NCBI RefSeq assembly: GCF_005117025.1
Contig: NZ_SWCO01000011.1
Coordinates: 62,001 to 126,000, forward strand
Direction: 5' to 3'
Origin: Alteromonas portus
Lineage (GTDB): Bacteria; Pseudomonadota; Gammaproteobacteria; Enterobacterales; Alteromonadaceae
DNA: 64,000 nucleotides
The notes beneath the pieces were generated by a model. That model had not been told where the DNA came from and did not search any database. It worked only from the letters and a program-made list of their open reading frames with translations. How positions within the stretch are numbered: position 1 is the first letter of the stretch; each line of letters starts with the position of its first letter. Below are positions 28,561-37,696 of the stretch, piece by piece. The translations under genes were made by a program, and so were the position numbers.

Positions 28561-29391
28561 ATGAAGAAGTTACTCATTGCTGGTGCAACAGTAGCGGCGA
28601 TTGGCTTAGGGAGTTTTGCTATAGCTCAGCCAGCAGGTCCTGGCGTGCGTCACCACGAACCGGTTAAAGAAATTGTTAAACATCTTCGCGGCCTGAGCTT
28701 AAGCGATGCGCAACGCGAAGAAATAAAAACGCTTGTAAGCGCATTCAAAGACGCTAACCCTCGGCCTGTATTTGGCGACGTGGAAAAGCCTAGCTTTGAT
28801 TTTGCCTCGGCGACCGAAGCGCAGATCAGTACCTTTATTCAAGATGAAATTGAAAAGCGTAACGCCAAACATTACGCTTTTGCTCAACTGCGCCACGATA
28901 TCTATAACGTGCTGAGTGAAGATCAAAAGGCGACGATTTTAGCCAGAGAAGCGCAAAGAGAGATAAAAGATAAAACACATCGCGATGCTTTTGCCAATCA
29001 AAAGCAACACGGGATGAAGCGCATGGATAGAGAAGGTAAAAATGATAGACGCAAGCCTGATGACTTTTTGTTTGAAGGCATTGAGTTAAGTGATGAACAG
29101 ATAGCAAGCCTTGCACAGCTTCGAGAGTCATCTAAAGATACGGTAAAAGCAAACAGAAAGGCTTTGCGCAGTTTAAAAGACGCCCAGCGCGATCTCATTC
29201 GCAGTCAGTCTTTTTCTAAAGAAAGCTGGGATGCTCTCATTTCTGAATACAGCGATGTCCTTGTGAGTGCTGGCGTCGAAAGAGCCAAACAGCGTCAAGC
29301 CATGTTGCAAGTGTTGACGTCTGAACAGCAAGCAAAACTAAAAGCTCTGCATGAAGAAGAACGTAAGCTTCACGAACTATTTAGACCATAG
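28561..29391 (+). CDS. cpxP: CpxP/Spy-family periplasmic protein
   Basis: 276 residues, starting at the ATG after an AGGAG site. The signal peptide ends near AIAQP (about residue 22). Two LTxxQ-type motifs typical of CpxP/Spy are visible: LSLSDAQREEI and IELSDEQIASL, each starting a long helix. At 276 residues it is about 1.6 times longer than E. coli CpxP (166), because of an extra helical segment with its own LTSEQQAKL near the C-terminus. It probably inhibits CpxA or acts as a chaperone. Divergent from cpxRA. Confidence 0.82.
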   Translation: MKKLLIAGATVAAIGLGSFAIAQPAGPGVRHHEPVKEIVKHLRGLSLSDAQREEIKTLVSAFKDANPRPVFGDVEKPSFDFASATEAQISTFIQDEIEKRNAKHYAFAQLRHDIYNVLSEDQKATILAREAQREIKDKTHRDAFANQKQHGMKRMDREGKNDRRKPDDFLFEGIELSDEQIASLAQLRESSKDTVKANRKALRSLKDAQRDLIRSQSFSKESWDALISEYSDVLVSAGVERAKQRQAMLQVLTSEQQAKLKALHEEERKLHELFRP

Positions 29392-29415
29392 AGCTTGCCC
29401 CCATTACCCACCGTA

Positions 29416-29444
29416 AAAAGTGCTGGCTTAGGCCGGCCTTTTTT
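29416..29444. terminator. Bidirectional terminator between cpxP and flgT
   Basis: GCTGGC-TTAG-GCCGGC stem (one G-U) flanked by an A-tract and a T6 run. It serves both convergent genes. Confidence 0.75.
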
Positions 29445-30663
29445 ATGGCTGATCCTCTGGTTTGACCGATAGCGTAAGCGGCGTTACAAAATCACCTATA
29501 TGCACGCTATTACTGCCTGACTGTGCTTTAAGTAAGCTCACCTCATCAGCAACCTCATACACTTCTAAAGTGAGGGTATTACTCGAAAACAAACCCGACT
29601 TTCTAGCTAAACCTAAGGTGGGAAGCGCCCGTTGTTTTACTAAAGAAAATTTATCCCCCGCGACCAAACCACTGTTCTTACCTAGATCTATAGCGATATA
29701 GTCCGGCGAAATATCGATAACCTGTGCGTAGGTCGTTTCGCATTGTAATGCTGCATGAATATCAGTAATGGCAGCATGTACCGTGTTGAGTACCATGCGT
29801 CCAAAATCACTTCTCCACAGCAAACTGTTATTAGTATCTACTGAATCGTTTTGTGAAAATGGCCAGTCGGCTTCGCTGTGATAGCTATCATTAAAAATCA
29901 CCTTTGCTTTAAACGTATCAAGCACGTAAACCTGAACAGTGAAGTTCCTACGGAGCGCAGTACTCTCACTTTCAAATAACGACGTAGCCTCAGACACCTG
30001 TTCAAAAAGCGAAATGTCTTTGATAAAGCCAAACACTACAAACTGCTGCCCATATTCACTGCGAAGATATGTGGACATCGCTGTTAAATCGACGTCAGAA
30101 AGGCTGGAAGTTAACCATGTATTTGCGTTAATGAGCGACACCGGAATTTGACTTACACTATCGCCGTTATAAAGCCCATTGAGTTGTTGTGTAAAACGTT
30201 GTGATACATGACTGCCAAAGGAATAAAGCATACCGGTAGCGGCTTGTTGCGGTGAAGTTAGGGGAAACTCGGTCACGAGTATACGATGCGCGAGTCCATT
30301 ATTCGTGCAGTTAAATAAAGGGGTAATATTGACGTTCACTACTACAGTAAGTAAGTCGTCTTTAAGGGTTTCACTTATAATTTCTACTCGCTGTATTCTT
30401 CCTTGTGAGCGAATTTCCGCTTTACTAGAAAGAAGCAATCCATCTACCGTAATATCTTGCGCTGATATCATACTGCCACTTTGAAAAGCTGCATCTGCGA
30501 TAGCGTTTTGTATGGCACTGGTTCTTACGTCGCTTAAATCAGCACCAGCAAGTGCCATCGTCGACTCGCCCTGCACCCACTGGGCCAGGGCTTGCTGAAT
30601 TAAAAGCATTTGTGTGAGTAGAAGTAAGGCCGCAAGAGGTTTGCGCGATCCGCTTTTGTACAT
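29443..30663 (-). CDS. flgT: Flagellar assembly protein FlgT-like
   Basis: 406-residue periplasmic protein resembling Vibrio FlgT, the H-ring component of sheathed or Na+-driven flagella. Signal peptide ends LIQQALAQ (about residue 27). The N-terminal domain has SDVRTSAIQNAIADAAFQ and a beta region with RVEIISETLKDDLLTVVVNVNITPLF. The C-terminal part has the VIDISPDYIAIDLGKNSGLVAGDKF repeat-like fold seen in FlgT. I start at 30663, 13 bases after the flgH stop. It forms a two-gene unit with flgH. Confidence 0.8.
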   Translation of the reverse strand: MYKSGSRKPLAALLLLTQMLLIQQALAQWVQGESTMALAGADLSDVRTSAIQNAIADAAFQSGSMISAQDITVDGLLLSSKAEIRSQGRIQRVEIISETLKDDLLTVVVNVNITPLFNCTNNGLAHRILVTEFPLTSPQQAATGMLYSFGSHVSQRFTQQLNGLYNGDSVSQIPVSLINANTWLTSSLSDVDLTAMSTYLRSEYGQQFVVFGFIKDISLFEQVSEATSLFESESTALRRNFTVQVYVLDTFKAKVIFNDSYHSEADWPFSQNDSVDTNNSLLWRSDFGRMVLNTVHAAITDIHAALQCETTYAQVIDISPDYIAIDLGKNSGLVAGDKFSLVKQRALPTLGLARKSGLFSSNTLTLEVYEVADEVSLLKAQSGSNSVHIGDFVTPLTLSVKPEDQP

Positions 30664-30676
30664 GTAATTCTCGTGA

Positions 30677-31426
30677 CTAACCAAAAATTGAAAACAGCTT
30701 GCCAATTACCGTAGGCTGCTGATTCTCCTGTAACTCGCCAGTACCGCTATATTCTATTAATGCGTTACCGACTTTTGATGACAATACGGTATTGCTTTCA
30801 TCCACGTCTTTTTTACGTACCTCCCCAGAAAAGCGAATATATTCCTTACCCCTATTCATGGTTATCCACTTTTCGCCGGTAACGAGTAAGTTTCCAGCGG
30901 GCGTTACCCCAGTGACATACACGGTAATGCTGCCGCTCATTGAATTTGACTGTTTGGTTTGAGCAGAACTGGCAAACTCGCTGTCTTGCTCATGTTCCAC
31001 TTCGACATCATCGCCTTCTACTCGAATACCACCTACTTTCAACGTCACTGGTGCTAAATCGAATGACGTATTTTTGTCGGTATTGAAATCAAGAGACTTC
31101 TCAGACTGTGTCTGCTCATCGAGCTTAACTAATATCATGTCACCCACTTTAAAACTGGCATGACGCTCGTAAAGCCCAACAGACTGCTCTGGGTTGAATA
31201 AAGAACCCGTTGGAACATACAAAGTTGGCGTTGGCTGCGCTCTAGGTGGCGAGTAACGCGGGTCGCCGGGCTGTGGTTCATCCTCTACCTGTGTAACCGC
31301 ACGTTGCGAAACATTGGGGTTTGTGGGGCTACTTTGAACCACCTGTTCTTCATCAGTGAGTGTCTGGGCACAACCACCAAGTGTAAAGATTGCGATAAGT
31401 GTGTGTATATGGCATCGAACTTTCAT
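30677..31426 (-). CDS. flgH: Flagellar L-ring protein FlgH
   Basis: Outer-membrane lipoprotein of the flagellar L-ring bushing. 249 residues. Lipobox TLGGC (Cys-19); the FlgH core includes GSLFNPEQSVGLYERHASFKVGDMILVKL and the C-terminal ITVYVTGVTPAGNLLVTGEKWI then YIRFSGEV blocks. The N-terminal 70 residues are a Pro/Gln-rich linker. It is separate from any other flagellar gene in the window except flgT, so the main flagellar clusters must be elsewhere. Confidence 0.93.
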   Translation of the reverse strand: MKVRCHIHTLIAIFTLGGCAQTLTDEEQVVQSSPTNPNVSQRAVTQVEDEPQPGDPRYSPPRAQPTPTLYVPTGSLFNPEQSVGLYERHASFKVGDMILVKLDEQTQSEKSLDFNTDKNTSFDLAPVTLKVGGIRVEGDDVEVEHEQDSEFASSAQTKQSNSMSGSITVYVTGVTPAGNLLVTGEKWITMNRGKEYIRFSGEVRKKDVDESNTVLSSKVGNALIEYSGTGELQENQQPTVIGKLFSIFG

Positions 31427-31587
31427 GACATTGCTCAGTATTATTGTTTATGCAGTGTGTAATTTAAGTGCCATCCATGACCTAACAGGAGCAAGTTTAA
31501 ACGAACCAATCTGAAGAAATCTCGTTCACTTGCTCAATTTGCAAAACCTTTACAAATCAACTATATGCCTGCGGGTAAGGGGATGTT

Positions 31588-32517
31588 ATGGCCTTAGAAA
31601 ACACAACCACCAACACAGTTAATACTGGCTTTAATGCACTGGTTTCAAAGCTTGGTTTACACTCTGGTTTTAATGAAAATGAAACCACAAATTCAACCGT
31701 TACTTCCGCAACGACAGCCGGTGAAGCGGCAACAAGCGGCCAATCCTTGCCGTCTTTATTTTCGTCGTTACTCACACTACAGAGTCCAACGAATGAAACA
31801 ACTAGCGCGACAAATGTTACTGGAGGGAATAATGAAGTAATTGATGCAACGGGCCTTGCAGGAGATGCGCTGTCAACACTGGCAACGGTTAACAACATAG
31901 GCGATGCCCTTTCAGATGATGCTATTGTAGCAATGCAAGGTACGCTGTTAACTGCTTTGCAAAACAATGTATTTCAAGCATTAGCCAGTAATAGCGACAC
32001 TGTTGAAAATACGACAAACACCGTTGTTACTGACAGTGACACCCTTAACGCTGATCAAGATGCCCCCAGCCCAACGCTATTTGATAGCCTCTACACTAAT
32101 GCGTTTGGTGAAGACGGCCTCAATCTTAAAGACGGGTTTGATGTGCTTAATATTGCCAACCATCTCCCGGTTGTTTCGGATATTTACGAAGCGACAACAT
32201 CCAATCACACTGCTGCAGCGGCTAGTTTGGCAGGCAGCTTTTTATACGGTGGAATTGGCGGACTAATGTTTAATGCGATAGACCTAGCCGTTGAAAACGT
32301 TACCGGGCAAAGTATTTCAAACAACGTGTGGTCCATGGGTCAATCATTATTGTCTACATCGTTGAGCGATATAAGCGCCGATGCTACTGGCACATCGCAG
32401 ACCGCAGCAGACAATGCTTTAGCCTCTATGTCGATTGAAACTGATGATGTTGCAACGAAAATAGCAGATAAGGCAGCTAATGCTACCTATCAATTCGTTC
32501 AGCGAGGCTTATATTAA
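31588..32517 (+). CDS. Thr/Asn/Ala-rich hypothetical protein
   Basis: 309 residues, acidic, with no signal peptide and no cysteine. The N-terminal 160 residues are low-complexity and rich in Thr, Asn, Ser and Ala. The C-terminal part contains a hydrophobic helix (ASLAGSFLYGGIGGLMFNAIDL) and an Ala-rich helical tail ending QFVQRGLY. A GGGGA site precedes the start ATG. Divergent from flgH. I do not recognise a family. The composition suggests an exported or surface protein but there is no RTX repeat or other secretion signature. Confidence 0.65.
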   Translation: MALENTTTNTVNTGFNALVSKLGLHSGFNENETTNSTVTSATTAGEAATSGQSLPSLFSSLLTLQSPTNETTSATNVTGGNNEVIDATGLAGDALSTLATVNNIGDALSDDAIVAMQGTLLTALQNNVFQALASNSDTVENTTNTVVTDSDTLNADQDAPSPTLFDSLYTNAFGEDGLNLKDGFDVLNIANHLPVVSDIYEATTSNHTAAAASLAGSFLYGGIGGLMFNAIDLAVENVTGQSISNNVWSMGQSLLSTSLSDISADATGTSQTAADNALASMSIETDDVATKIADKAANATYQFVQRGLY

Positions 32518-32548
32518 AAACTCAATCCTGCGCAATACGCATCGCTTC

Positions 32549-32959
32549 TTAGAAGTTAGGTTTAAGTGGTTTGTAATCAGGCGACAGGAAAAGTGGTGAA
32601 GTTATCACTAAATCTGCCGTAGCTGGTGTACAGGCTACCGGTACATTCCATACTGAACATAACCGCAACAGCGCTTTTACATCCGGGTCGTGAGGCGCTG
32701 GGTTCAGTGGGTCCCAAAAGAAGAAAAGGGCATCTAGCTTGTTTTCGGCAATCAGCGCGCCTATTTGCTGATCACCTCCAAGTGGGCCACTTTTATAACG
32801 TGTAACTTCTAACCCTGTTTCGCTGGCAATTAAGCCACCTGTGGTTCCTGTCCCTACTAAATTACACTGCTTAAGCACGTCAATATGCTGCTTCACCCAT
32901 GCTAGTAATTCGGGCTTTTTATGATCGTGCGCAACCAGCGCTAAGGTAAGTTTACTCAT
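32549..32959 (-). CDS. mgsA: Methylglyoxal synthase
   Basis: Converts dihydroxyacetone phosphate to methylglyoxal, a bypass of lower glycolysis under phosphate limitation. 136 residues. [16 protein letters not shown]-like loop [22 protein letters not shown] (catalytic Asp region) and [22 protein letters not shown] are intact. Shorter at both ends than the 152-residue E. coli enzyme. It lies convergent with the Thr/Asn-rich gene and divergent from the arginine operon. Confidence 0.95.
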   Translation of the reverse strand: MSKLTLALVAHDHKKPELLAWVKQHIDVLKQCNLVGTGTTGGLIASETGLEVTRYKSGPLGGDQQIGALIAENKLDALFFFWDPLNPAPHDPDVKALLRLCSVWNVPVACTPATADLVITSPLFLSPDYKPLKPNF

Positions 32960-33310
32960 TTTATCTTCCGAGATTAATGCTAAAAACCTAAGTTCGTAGT
33001 TTCCTACGAAAGCCTGTAATTATCTATCTTTAATCACTGGCTTATATCTAATCCGCCAGCTTTTTAATGTATATACTTATCTTGATAGCTTGCTACTAAC
33101 AGCTTCAATCAAAAATACGTTGGTTACTGCCAACGATACGGCAGCGCAGCAAAAAATGATGCGCAGTGTTTATTGATTGGGCAGAAATATAAATATTCAG
33201 TTCTATTGCTTCACTTGTCAACTTACTGTCACAACTATAAATATATTATTAGCTGTCTTATTTAGCGATGAGATGACATAAATATCAGCTAAAATATTTA
33301 TACATTTTTA
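32960..33310. other. AT-rich region between mgsA and the arg promoter
   Basis: 351 bp without a gene. It contains a perfect 7-bp inverted repeat (TTCGTAG / CTACGAA, 32993-33010) about 35 bp upstream of mgsA, which could be an operator. A weak ARG-box-like stretch lies at 33186-33199, ending ATTCA. Otherwise I see nothing. Confidence 0.45.
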
Positions 33311-33338
33311 TTGCATAAAAATTCAAGTTAGATACACT
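33311..33338 (+). promoter_or_regulatory. Promoter of the arginine operon with overlapping ARG box
   Basis: TTGCAT (-35), 16-bp spacer, TACACT (-10). The -35 and spacer overlap TGCATAAAAATTCA (33312-33325), which matches 13 of 14 positions of the ArgR half-site consensus TGAATWWWWATTCA. AT-rich degenerate copies lie just upstream. ArgR-arginine binding would block RNA polymerase. Predicted start near 33345 leaves a leader of about 285 nt before argC. Confidence 0.75.
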
Positions 33339-33393
33339 AGCCCACGGTTAAGGCATCCAACTCATAAATTGGGTTGCAACATGATAGGAATTG

Positions 33394-33522
33394 ATGATGA
33401 CACAACCAACTCGCGTTGTTGGTTCAATCACTGACAACGATAAAGAGTTTACCTCTCCCCTGGCTGGCTACACCTTGCATAGCGCACGACGATGCGTGTG
33501 CACATCTATGCTTATTAAGTAG
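33394..33522 (+). CDS. Putative arginine leader peptide
   Basis: A 42-codon ORF in the arg operon leader. A TAGGAA ribosome-binding site precedes tandem ATG codons at 33394 and 33397. It encodes Arg codons CGC at position 7 and tandem CGA CGA at positions 32-33, the latter ten codons before the TAG stop. The stop ends 2 nt before the 5' arm of an intrinsic terminator. This layout is that of an attenuation leader peptide. I do not recognise the peptide as a known family. Translation has not been shown. Confidence 0.55.
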   Translation: MMTQPTRVVGSITDNDKEFTSPLAGYTLHSARRCVCTSMLIK

Positions 33523-33524
33523 CA

Positions 33525-33607
33525 CACTTTTTACCTTTGTAATGTGGTCGCGGTTAGGCACGGATACACGCCCAACCAGTTTACAAAGGTAAAAAGTGAT
33601 TTTTTTC
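33525..33607 (+). terminator. Long-stem intrinsic terminator (putative attenuator) before argC
   Basis: Perfect 18-bp stem, CACTTTTTACCTTTGTAA (33525-33542) with TTACAAAGGTAAAAAGTG (33581-33598), followed by ATTTTTTT. An inner stem, GGTTaGGC with GCCcAACC (33552-33577), stacks above it. The next gene, argC, starts 24 bp later on the same strand with no own promoter evident, so read-through must be regulated or constitutive. Confidence 0.8.
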
Positions 33608-33630
33608 TCCTTTTATTGAATTTTTAAATT

Positions 33631-34644
33631 ATGTATAGCGTTTCAATTATTGGTGCCAGTGGTTACACAGGGGCACAACTTGTTCAGTTGGTTATTCAAC
33701 ACCCTAAACTAGTTTTAGCAGGTACTTACGTATCACAGAATAGTAGCGATGCGGGAAAAGGTATTGCAGAACTTCACGGCAATTTGGCTCACGTAGACGC
33801 TACGCTCACCCCTATATCCGACGCAGCGCTAGAAGAGATGGCTAATGGCGTCGATTTTATTTTTCTTGCCACACCTCACGAAGCAAGCCACGACTGGATG
33901 CCTATCTTGTCCTCAGGCAAAGCCAAAGTACTCGATTTATCAGGTGCCTTCAGACTTAAAGATACCGACGTTTTTGAACAGTTCTACGGCTTCCCCCATA
34001 CGCAAAAGCAAAGCCTAGCCCAAGCTGTTTACGGCCTTGCCGAATGGCATGAAGCGAAAATTGCCAGTGCTGACGTTATTGCTGTGCCTGGTTGCTACCC
34101 CACTGCGAGTCTGAGCGCACTTAAACCACTTGCACATAATAATTTGCTTGATGAAAGCGTACGCCCTGTTATTAATGCCGTTTCGGGTGTTTCCGGTGCT
34201 GGTAGAAAAGCTAGCCTAACCACCAGCTACTTTGAAGTGAGCCTTCAGGCATACGGCGTGTTAGGTCATCGTCATACCCCTGAAATTGAAGCCTACTTGG
34301 GAACGCCTGTTATCTTTACGCCGCACTTAGGTAATTTTAAGCGTGGGATATTGGCCACAGTGACCGTTAAGGTAAAAGCTGGTACCACCAGCGCGCAACT
34401 TGAACAAGCGTACACTGACGCCTATGCTGATAAACCCATTGTGCGTTTGCGCAAGAGTTTTCCAAAAATTGACGACGTTGCTCATACTCCATTTGTTGAT
34501 CTTCACTGGAAGCTGGACGAAACATCTGGATACGCTGTAGTAACAGCGGCAATAGATAACGTAATGAAAGGCGCTGCTTCTCAAGCCATACAGTGCCTAA
34601 ACATAATGACGAAACAGCCAGTAGAGACAGGGTTAGTACTATGA
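33631..34644 (+). CDS. argC: N-acetyl-gamma-glutamyl-phosphate reductase
   Basis: Third step of arginine synthesis, NADPH-dependent reduction of N-acetylglutamyl phosphate. 337 residues. Rossmann motif [16 protein letters not shown], catalytic Cys in [11 protein letters not shown] and the conserved [10 protein letters not shown] loop. No clear ribosome-binding site precedes the ATG (an AT-rich stretch follows the terminator). Its stop overlaps the argB start (ATGA). First structural gene of the operon. Confidence 0.97.
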   Translation: MYSVSIIGASGYTGAQLVQLVIQHPKLVLAGTYVSQNSSDAGKGIAELHGNLAHVDATLTPISDAALEEMANGVDFIFLATPHEASHDWMPILSSGKAKVLDLSGAFRLKDTDVFEQFYGFPHTQKQSLAQAVYGLAEWHEAKIASADVIAVPGCYPTASLSALKPLAHNNLLDESVRPVINAVSGVSGAGRKASLTTSYFEVSLQAYGVLGHRHTPEIEAYLGTPVIFTPHLGNFKRGILATVTVKVKAGTTSAQLEQAYTDAYADKPIVRLRKSFPKIDDVAHTPFVDLHWKLDETSGYAVVTAAIDNVMKGAASQAIQCLNIMTKQPVETGLVL

Positions 34645-35486
34645 GTGTTTCACCAATTGTAATTAAAGTTGGCGGTGCATTACTTGATGATGCGGCGGCA
34701 ATGACTCGCTTATTTCTAAGCGTAAAAGACGTTCAAGCAACACGCCCGGTTGTGGTAGTACATGGGGGCGGCCCGTTAGTGGAAACACTGATGGCGAGCC
34801 TTGGCCTTCAAAGCACAAAAATTGATGGTCTACGTGTTACGCCCGACGAGCACATGCCTTATATCTGCGGTGCGCTAGCGGGCTCTGCTAATAAACAGCT
34901 TTGCGCTGCGGCGCTTGCTGCTGGTATTACTCCAGTTGGCTTATCGTTACTAGACGGCAATATGGTGGTGTGCGAGCCACTGGCAGACCAGTATGGCGCC
35001 GTTGGCGTGCCATCAACGGCAGACGCTTCGTTTTTAAAAAACGTTTTGGCGCAGTCAACCCTTCCTGTCATTAGCTCAATTGGCTCAAGCCCACAAGGTC
35101 GACTGCTGAATGTCAATGCCGACCAAGCGGCTACGGTCATCGCCGAACTTCTTAATGCTGAGCTTTTACTTCTTTCCAATGTTGACGGTGTACTTGACGG
35201 TAACAAATTGCTGATTGGCGAACTCAACGCTGCAAGCATATCGAAGTACGCAGATGAAGGCGTGATCACTGACGGAATGAAAGTGAAAGTAGATGCGGCA
35301 CTAGCGTCTGCAGAGAATTTAGGCCGCGCGGTGTATATCGCGAGCTGGGCTGCCGACATCAACGACATTTTAAATAAAAAAACGGGTACACAAATTCTGC
35401 CCGCAGCGCTGACAAATACACAGTCAACAAACGCTGATTTACCCCATACCGACTTTACAAAAGGCAATGCCGGAGAAGTACAATGA
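34641..35486 (+). CDS. argB: N-acetylglutamate kinase
   Basis: Second step of arginine synthesis. Amino-acid-kinase fold of 281 residues, starting at the ATG overlapping arg[21 protein letters not shown], and ATP-site segments with LLSNVDGVL and [11 protein letters not shown] are present. It lacks the N-terminal kinked helix of arginine-inhibited NAGKs, so it is probably the arginine-insensitive dimeric type, with feedback at ArgA instead. Its stop overlaps the argF start. Confidence 0.96.
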   Translation: MSVSPIVIKVGGALLDDAAAMTRLFLSVKDVQATRPVVVVHGGGPLVETLMASLGLQSTKIDGLRVTPDEHMPYICGALAGSANKQLCAAALAAGITPVGLSLLDGNMVVCEPLADQYGAVGVPSTADASFLKNVLAQSTLPVISSIGSSPQGRLLNVNADQAATVIAELLNAELLLLSNVDGVLDGNKLLIGELNAASISKYADEGVITDGMKVKVDAALASAENLGRAVYIASWAADINDILNKKTGTQILPAALTNTQSTNADLPHTDFTKGNAGEVQ

Positions 35487-36394
35487 AACAGGACCTACTC
35501 ACCTTTGCAGGCTGGACACCCGACGCAATGAAAAACTTGCTGCAATTGGCTGTAGAAATTAAACAAGCCCCAGCAAGTTACAGCAACGTGCTAGCGGGGA
35601 AATCAATTGTTGCCCTGTTTGAAAAGCCGTCATTGCGAACCCGTGTAAGCTTCGATATTGGTATTAACAAGCTTGGCGGCCACATGGTGTATTTAGATGT
35701 ACAGTCGGGCAAATTAGCCGGCCGTGAAGACGCAGTAGACACCGCTGCTAACCTAGCATGCTGGGCTGACGCCATAGTCGCTCGTGTATTTTCTCACGAG
35801 ACGCTGGAAACCTTTTCTAAGGCTGCAAATGTGCCTGTTATCAATGCATTGTGCGATAAGTACCACCCGTGCCAAGGCCTTGCTGATTACCTCACTATGT
35901 TTGAACGCTTCGGCAAAACCGAAGGTCTTACCATGGCTTATGTGGGCGACGGCAACAATGTAACTCACTCACTATTAATTGTTGGTGCGCTTTTAGGATG
36001 CAACCAAGTTGTAGTCACGCCAGAGGGGCACGAAGCGTCACCTGAAATTGTGGCGCAAGCCAAAGCAATTGCCGAGAAAACGGGTGTATCGATTGTTGAA
36101 AGCACAGAGCTTAGTGCTGCTAACGGTGCAGACGTTATCTATGCAGATACATGGCTTTCAATGGGTGACGAGACGCCACTTGAAGTGATTAAAGAAAAGT
36201 TCATGCCTTATCAGGTGAACGAAGCGTTGATGGAAGCAACCGGTGCTAGCTACGTTATGCACTGCCAACCTGCCCATCGCGATTTAGAAATTACAGGCTC
36301 GTTGATTGATAGCGATAAATCGCTATTAATGCAGCAAGCCGAAAATAGAATGCATGGCCAAAACGCCATCCTTACTCAATTACTTAACGCTTAA
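35483..36394 (+). CDS. argF: Ornithine carbamoyltransferase
   Basis: Forms citrulline from ornithine and carbamoyl phosphate. 303 residues. Carbamoyl-phosphate loop [37 protein letters not shown], and the ornithine loop region [11 protein letters not shown]. The usual HCLPA motif reads HCQPAHR here; I believe this variant occurs in related marine gammaproteobacteria, but I cannot check it. Overlaps argB by 4 bases. Confidence 0.94.
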   Translation: MKQDLLTFAGWTPDAMKNLLQLAVEIKQAPASYSNVLAGKSIVALFEKPSLRTRVSFDIGINKLGGHMVYLDVQSGKLAGREDAVDTAANLACWADAIVARVFSHETLETFSKAANVPVINALCDKYHPCQGLADYLTMFERFGKTEGLTMAYVGDGNNVTHSLLIVGALLGCNQVVVTPEGHEASPEIVAQAKAIAEKTGVSIVESTELSAANGADVIYADTWLSMGDETPLEVIKEKFMPYQVNEALMEATGASYVMHCQPAHRDLEITGSLIDSDKSLLMQQAENRMHGQNAILTQLLNA

Positions 36395-36431
36395 AAAGAC
36401 GCCTAAAAAGACGCTTAGAAGGATTATTTAG

Positions 36432-37643
36432 ATGCAAAACGTTAAAAAAATCGTGCTGGCCTATTCAGGCGGGCTTGATACATCAGCCATCATTCCATGG
36501 CTTAAAGAAAACTATGGCTGTGAAGTTGTCGCATTTGCAGCAGATGTGGGTCAAGGTGATGAAGAACTAGAAGGTCTTCATGAAAAAGCTATCGCATCTG
36601 GCGCAAGCGAATGCCACATTGTTGATTTGAAAGAAGAGTTCGTAAGCGAATATATCTTCCCAACTATCACTACCGGTGCGGTTTACGAAGGTGAATATCT
36701 ACTGGGTACGTCAATGGCACGTCCGGTTATCGCCAAAGCGCAAGTTGAGATTGCGCGTAAAGTAGGTGCCGACGCACTTTGCCACGGCTGTACGGGTAAA
36801 GGTAACGACCAGGTACGCTTTGAAAGTACCTTTGCTGCTCTAGCCCCAGACCTTACGGTAATCGCGCCATGGCGTGAGTGGGACATGGTAAGCCGTGAAG
36901 ACTTATTAGCTTATCTAGCTGAGCGCAATATTCCAACCACGGCGTCAGCAACAAAAATTTACAGCCGCGATGCAAACGCATGGCACATTTCACACGAAGG
37001 TGGCGAGCTTGAAGATCCATGGCAAGAGCCTACCAAGCAAGTGTGGACCATGACCGTTGATCCTGAAGATGCACCAGACACACCTGAGCGCGTAACCCTG
37101 TCGTTCAACGAAGGTAAACTGACCCACGTTGATGGTGAAGCACTCTCGCCTTATCAAGCGCTAGTGAAACTTAATACTGTTGCTGCGGCGCATGGTGTTG
37201 GACGTATCGACATTGTAGAAAACCGCCTTGTAGGTATGAAGTCTCGTGGCTGTTATGAAACGCCAGGAGGCACCGTACTGCTTAAAGCGTACAAAGCACT
37301 AGAAACTATGGTGCTAGATAAAGCTGCGCTTAAATACCGTGAGCAAATTGGTCTTGAGTTCTCACACGTGATGTACGACGGCCGTTGGTTCACCGCCCTT
37401 AACGATGCACTATTAGCTGGTGCAGCTTCTTTTGCGAAGAAAGTAACAGGCGATATCGTGGTTAAGCTATACAAAGGCCAAGCTACGGTTACCCAGCGTC
37501 AATCGCCGAACAGCCTTTACTCTGAAGACTTTGCCACCTTTGGTGCTGACGATGTTTACGACCAGAAGCACGCTGAAGGCTTTATCCGCCTGTTCAGCCT
37601 TTCAAGTCGTATCGAAGCACTGAAAAAACAAGGTGAACAATAA
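36432..37643 (+). CDS. argG: Argininosuccinate synthase
   Basis: Condenses citrulline and aspartate with ATP. 403 residues, the short bacterial type. P-loop-like [38 protein letters not shown], and the C-terminal domain with [15 protein letters not shown] short tandem repeat (AAAAAGACGC twice) lies in the 37-bp gap before it. An AAGGAT site precedes the ATG. Confidence 0.97.
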   Translation: MQNVKKIVLAYSGGLDTSAIIPWLKENYGCEVVAFAADVGQGDEELEGLHEKAIASGASECHIVDLKEEFVSEYIFPTITTGAVYEGEYLLGTSMARPVIAKAQVEIARKVGADALCHGCTGKGNDQVRFESTFAALAPDLTVIAPWREWDMVSREDLLAYLAERNIPTTASATKIYSRDANAWHISHEGGELEDPWQEPTKQVWTMTVDPEDAPDTPERVTLSFNEGKLTHVDGEALSPYQALVKLNTVAAAHGVGRIDIVENRLVGMKSRGCYETPGGTVLLKAYKALETMVLDKAALKYREQIGLEFSHVMYDGRWFTALNDALLAGAASFAKKVTGDIVVKLYKGQATVTQRQSPNSLYSEDFATFGADDVYDQKHAEGFIRLFSLSSRIEALKKQGEQ

Positions 37644-37696
37644 GCTCTACCTACAATAGTAAAGCTTAAGTCAGAACAGCATTTAAGGAGCATCAC

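Noticed and set aside
34859-35467. 202-codon open frame antisense to argB
   Set aside because: It is a shadow of argB codon use. The composition is not protein-like, there is no ribosome site, and argB is certain.
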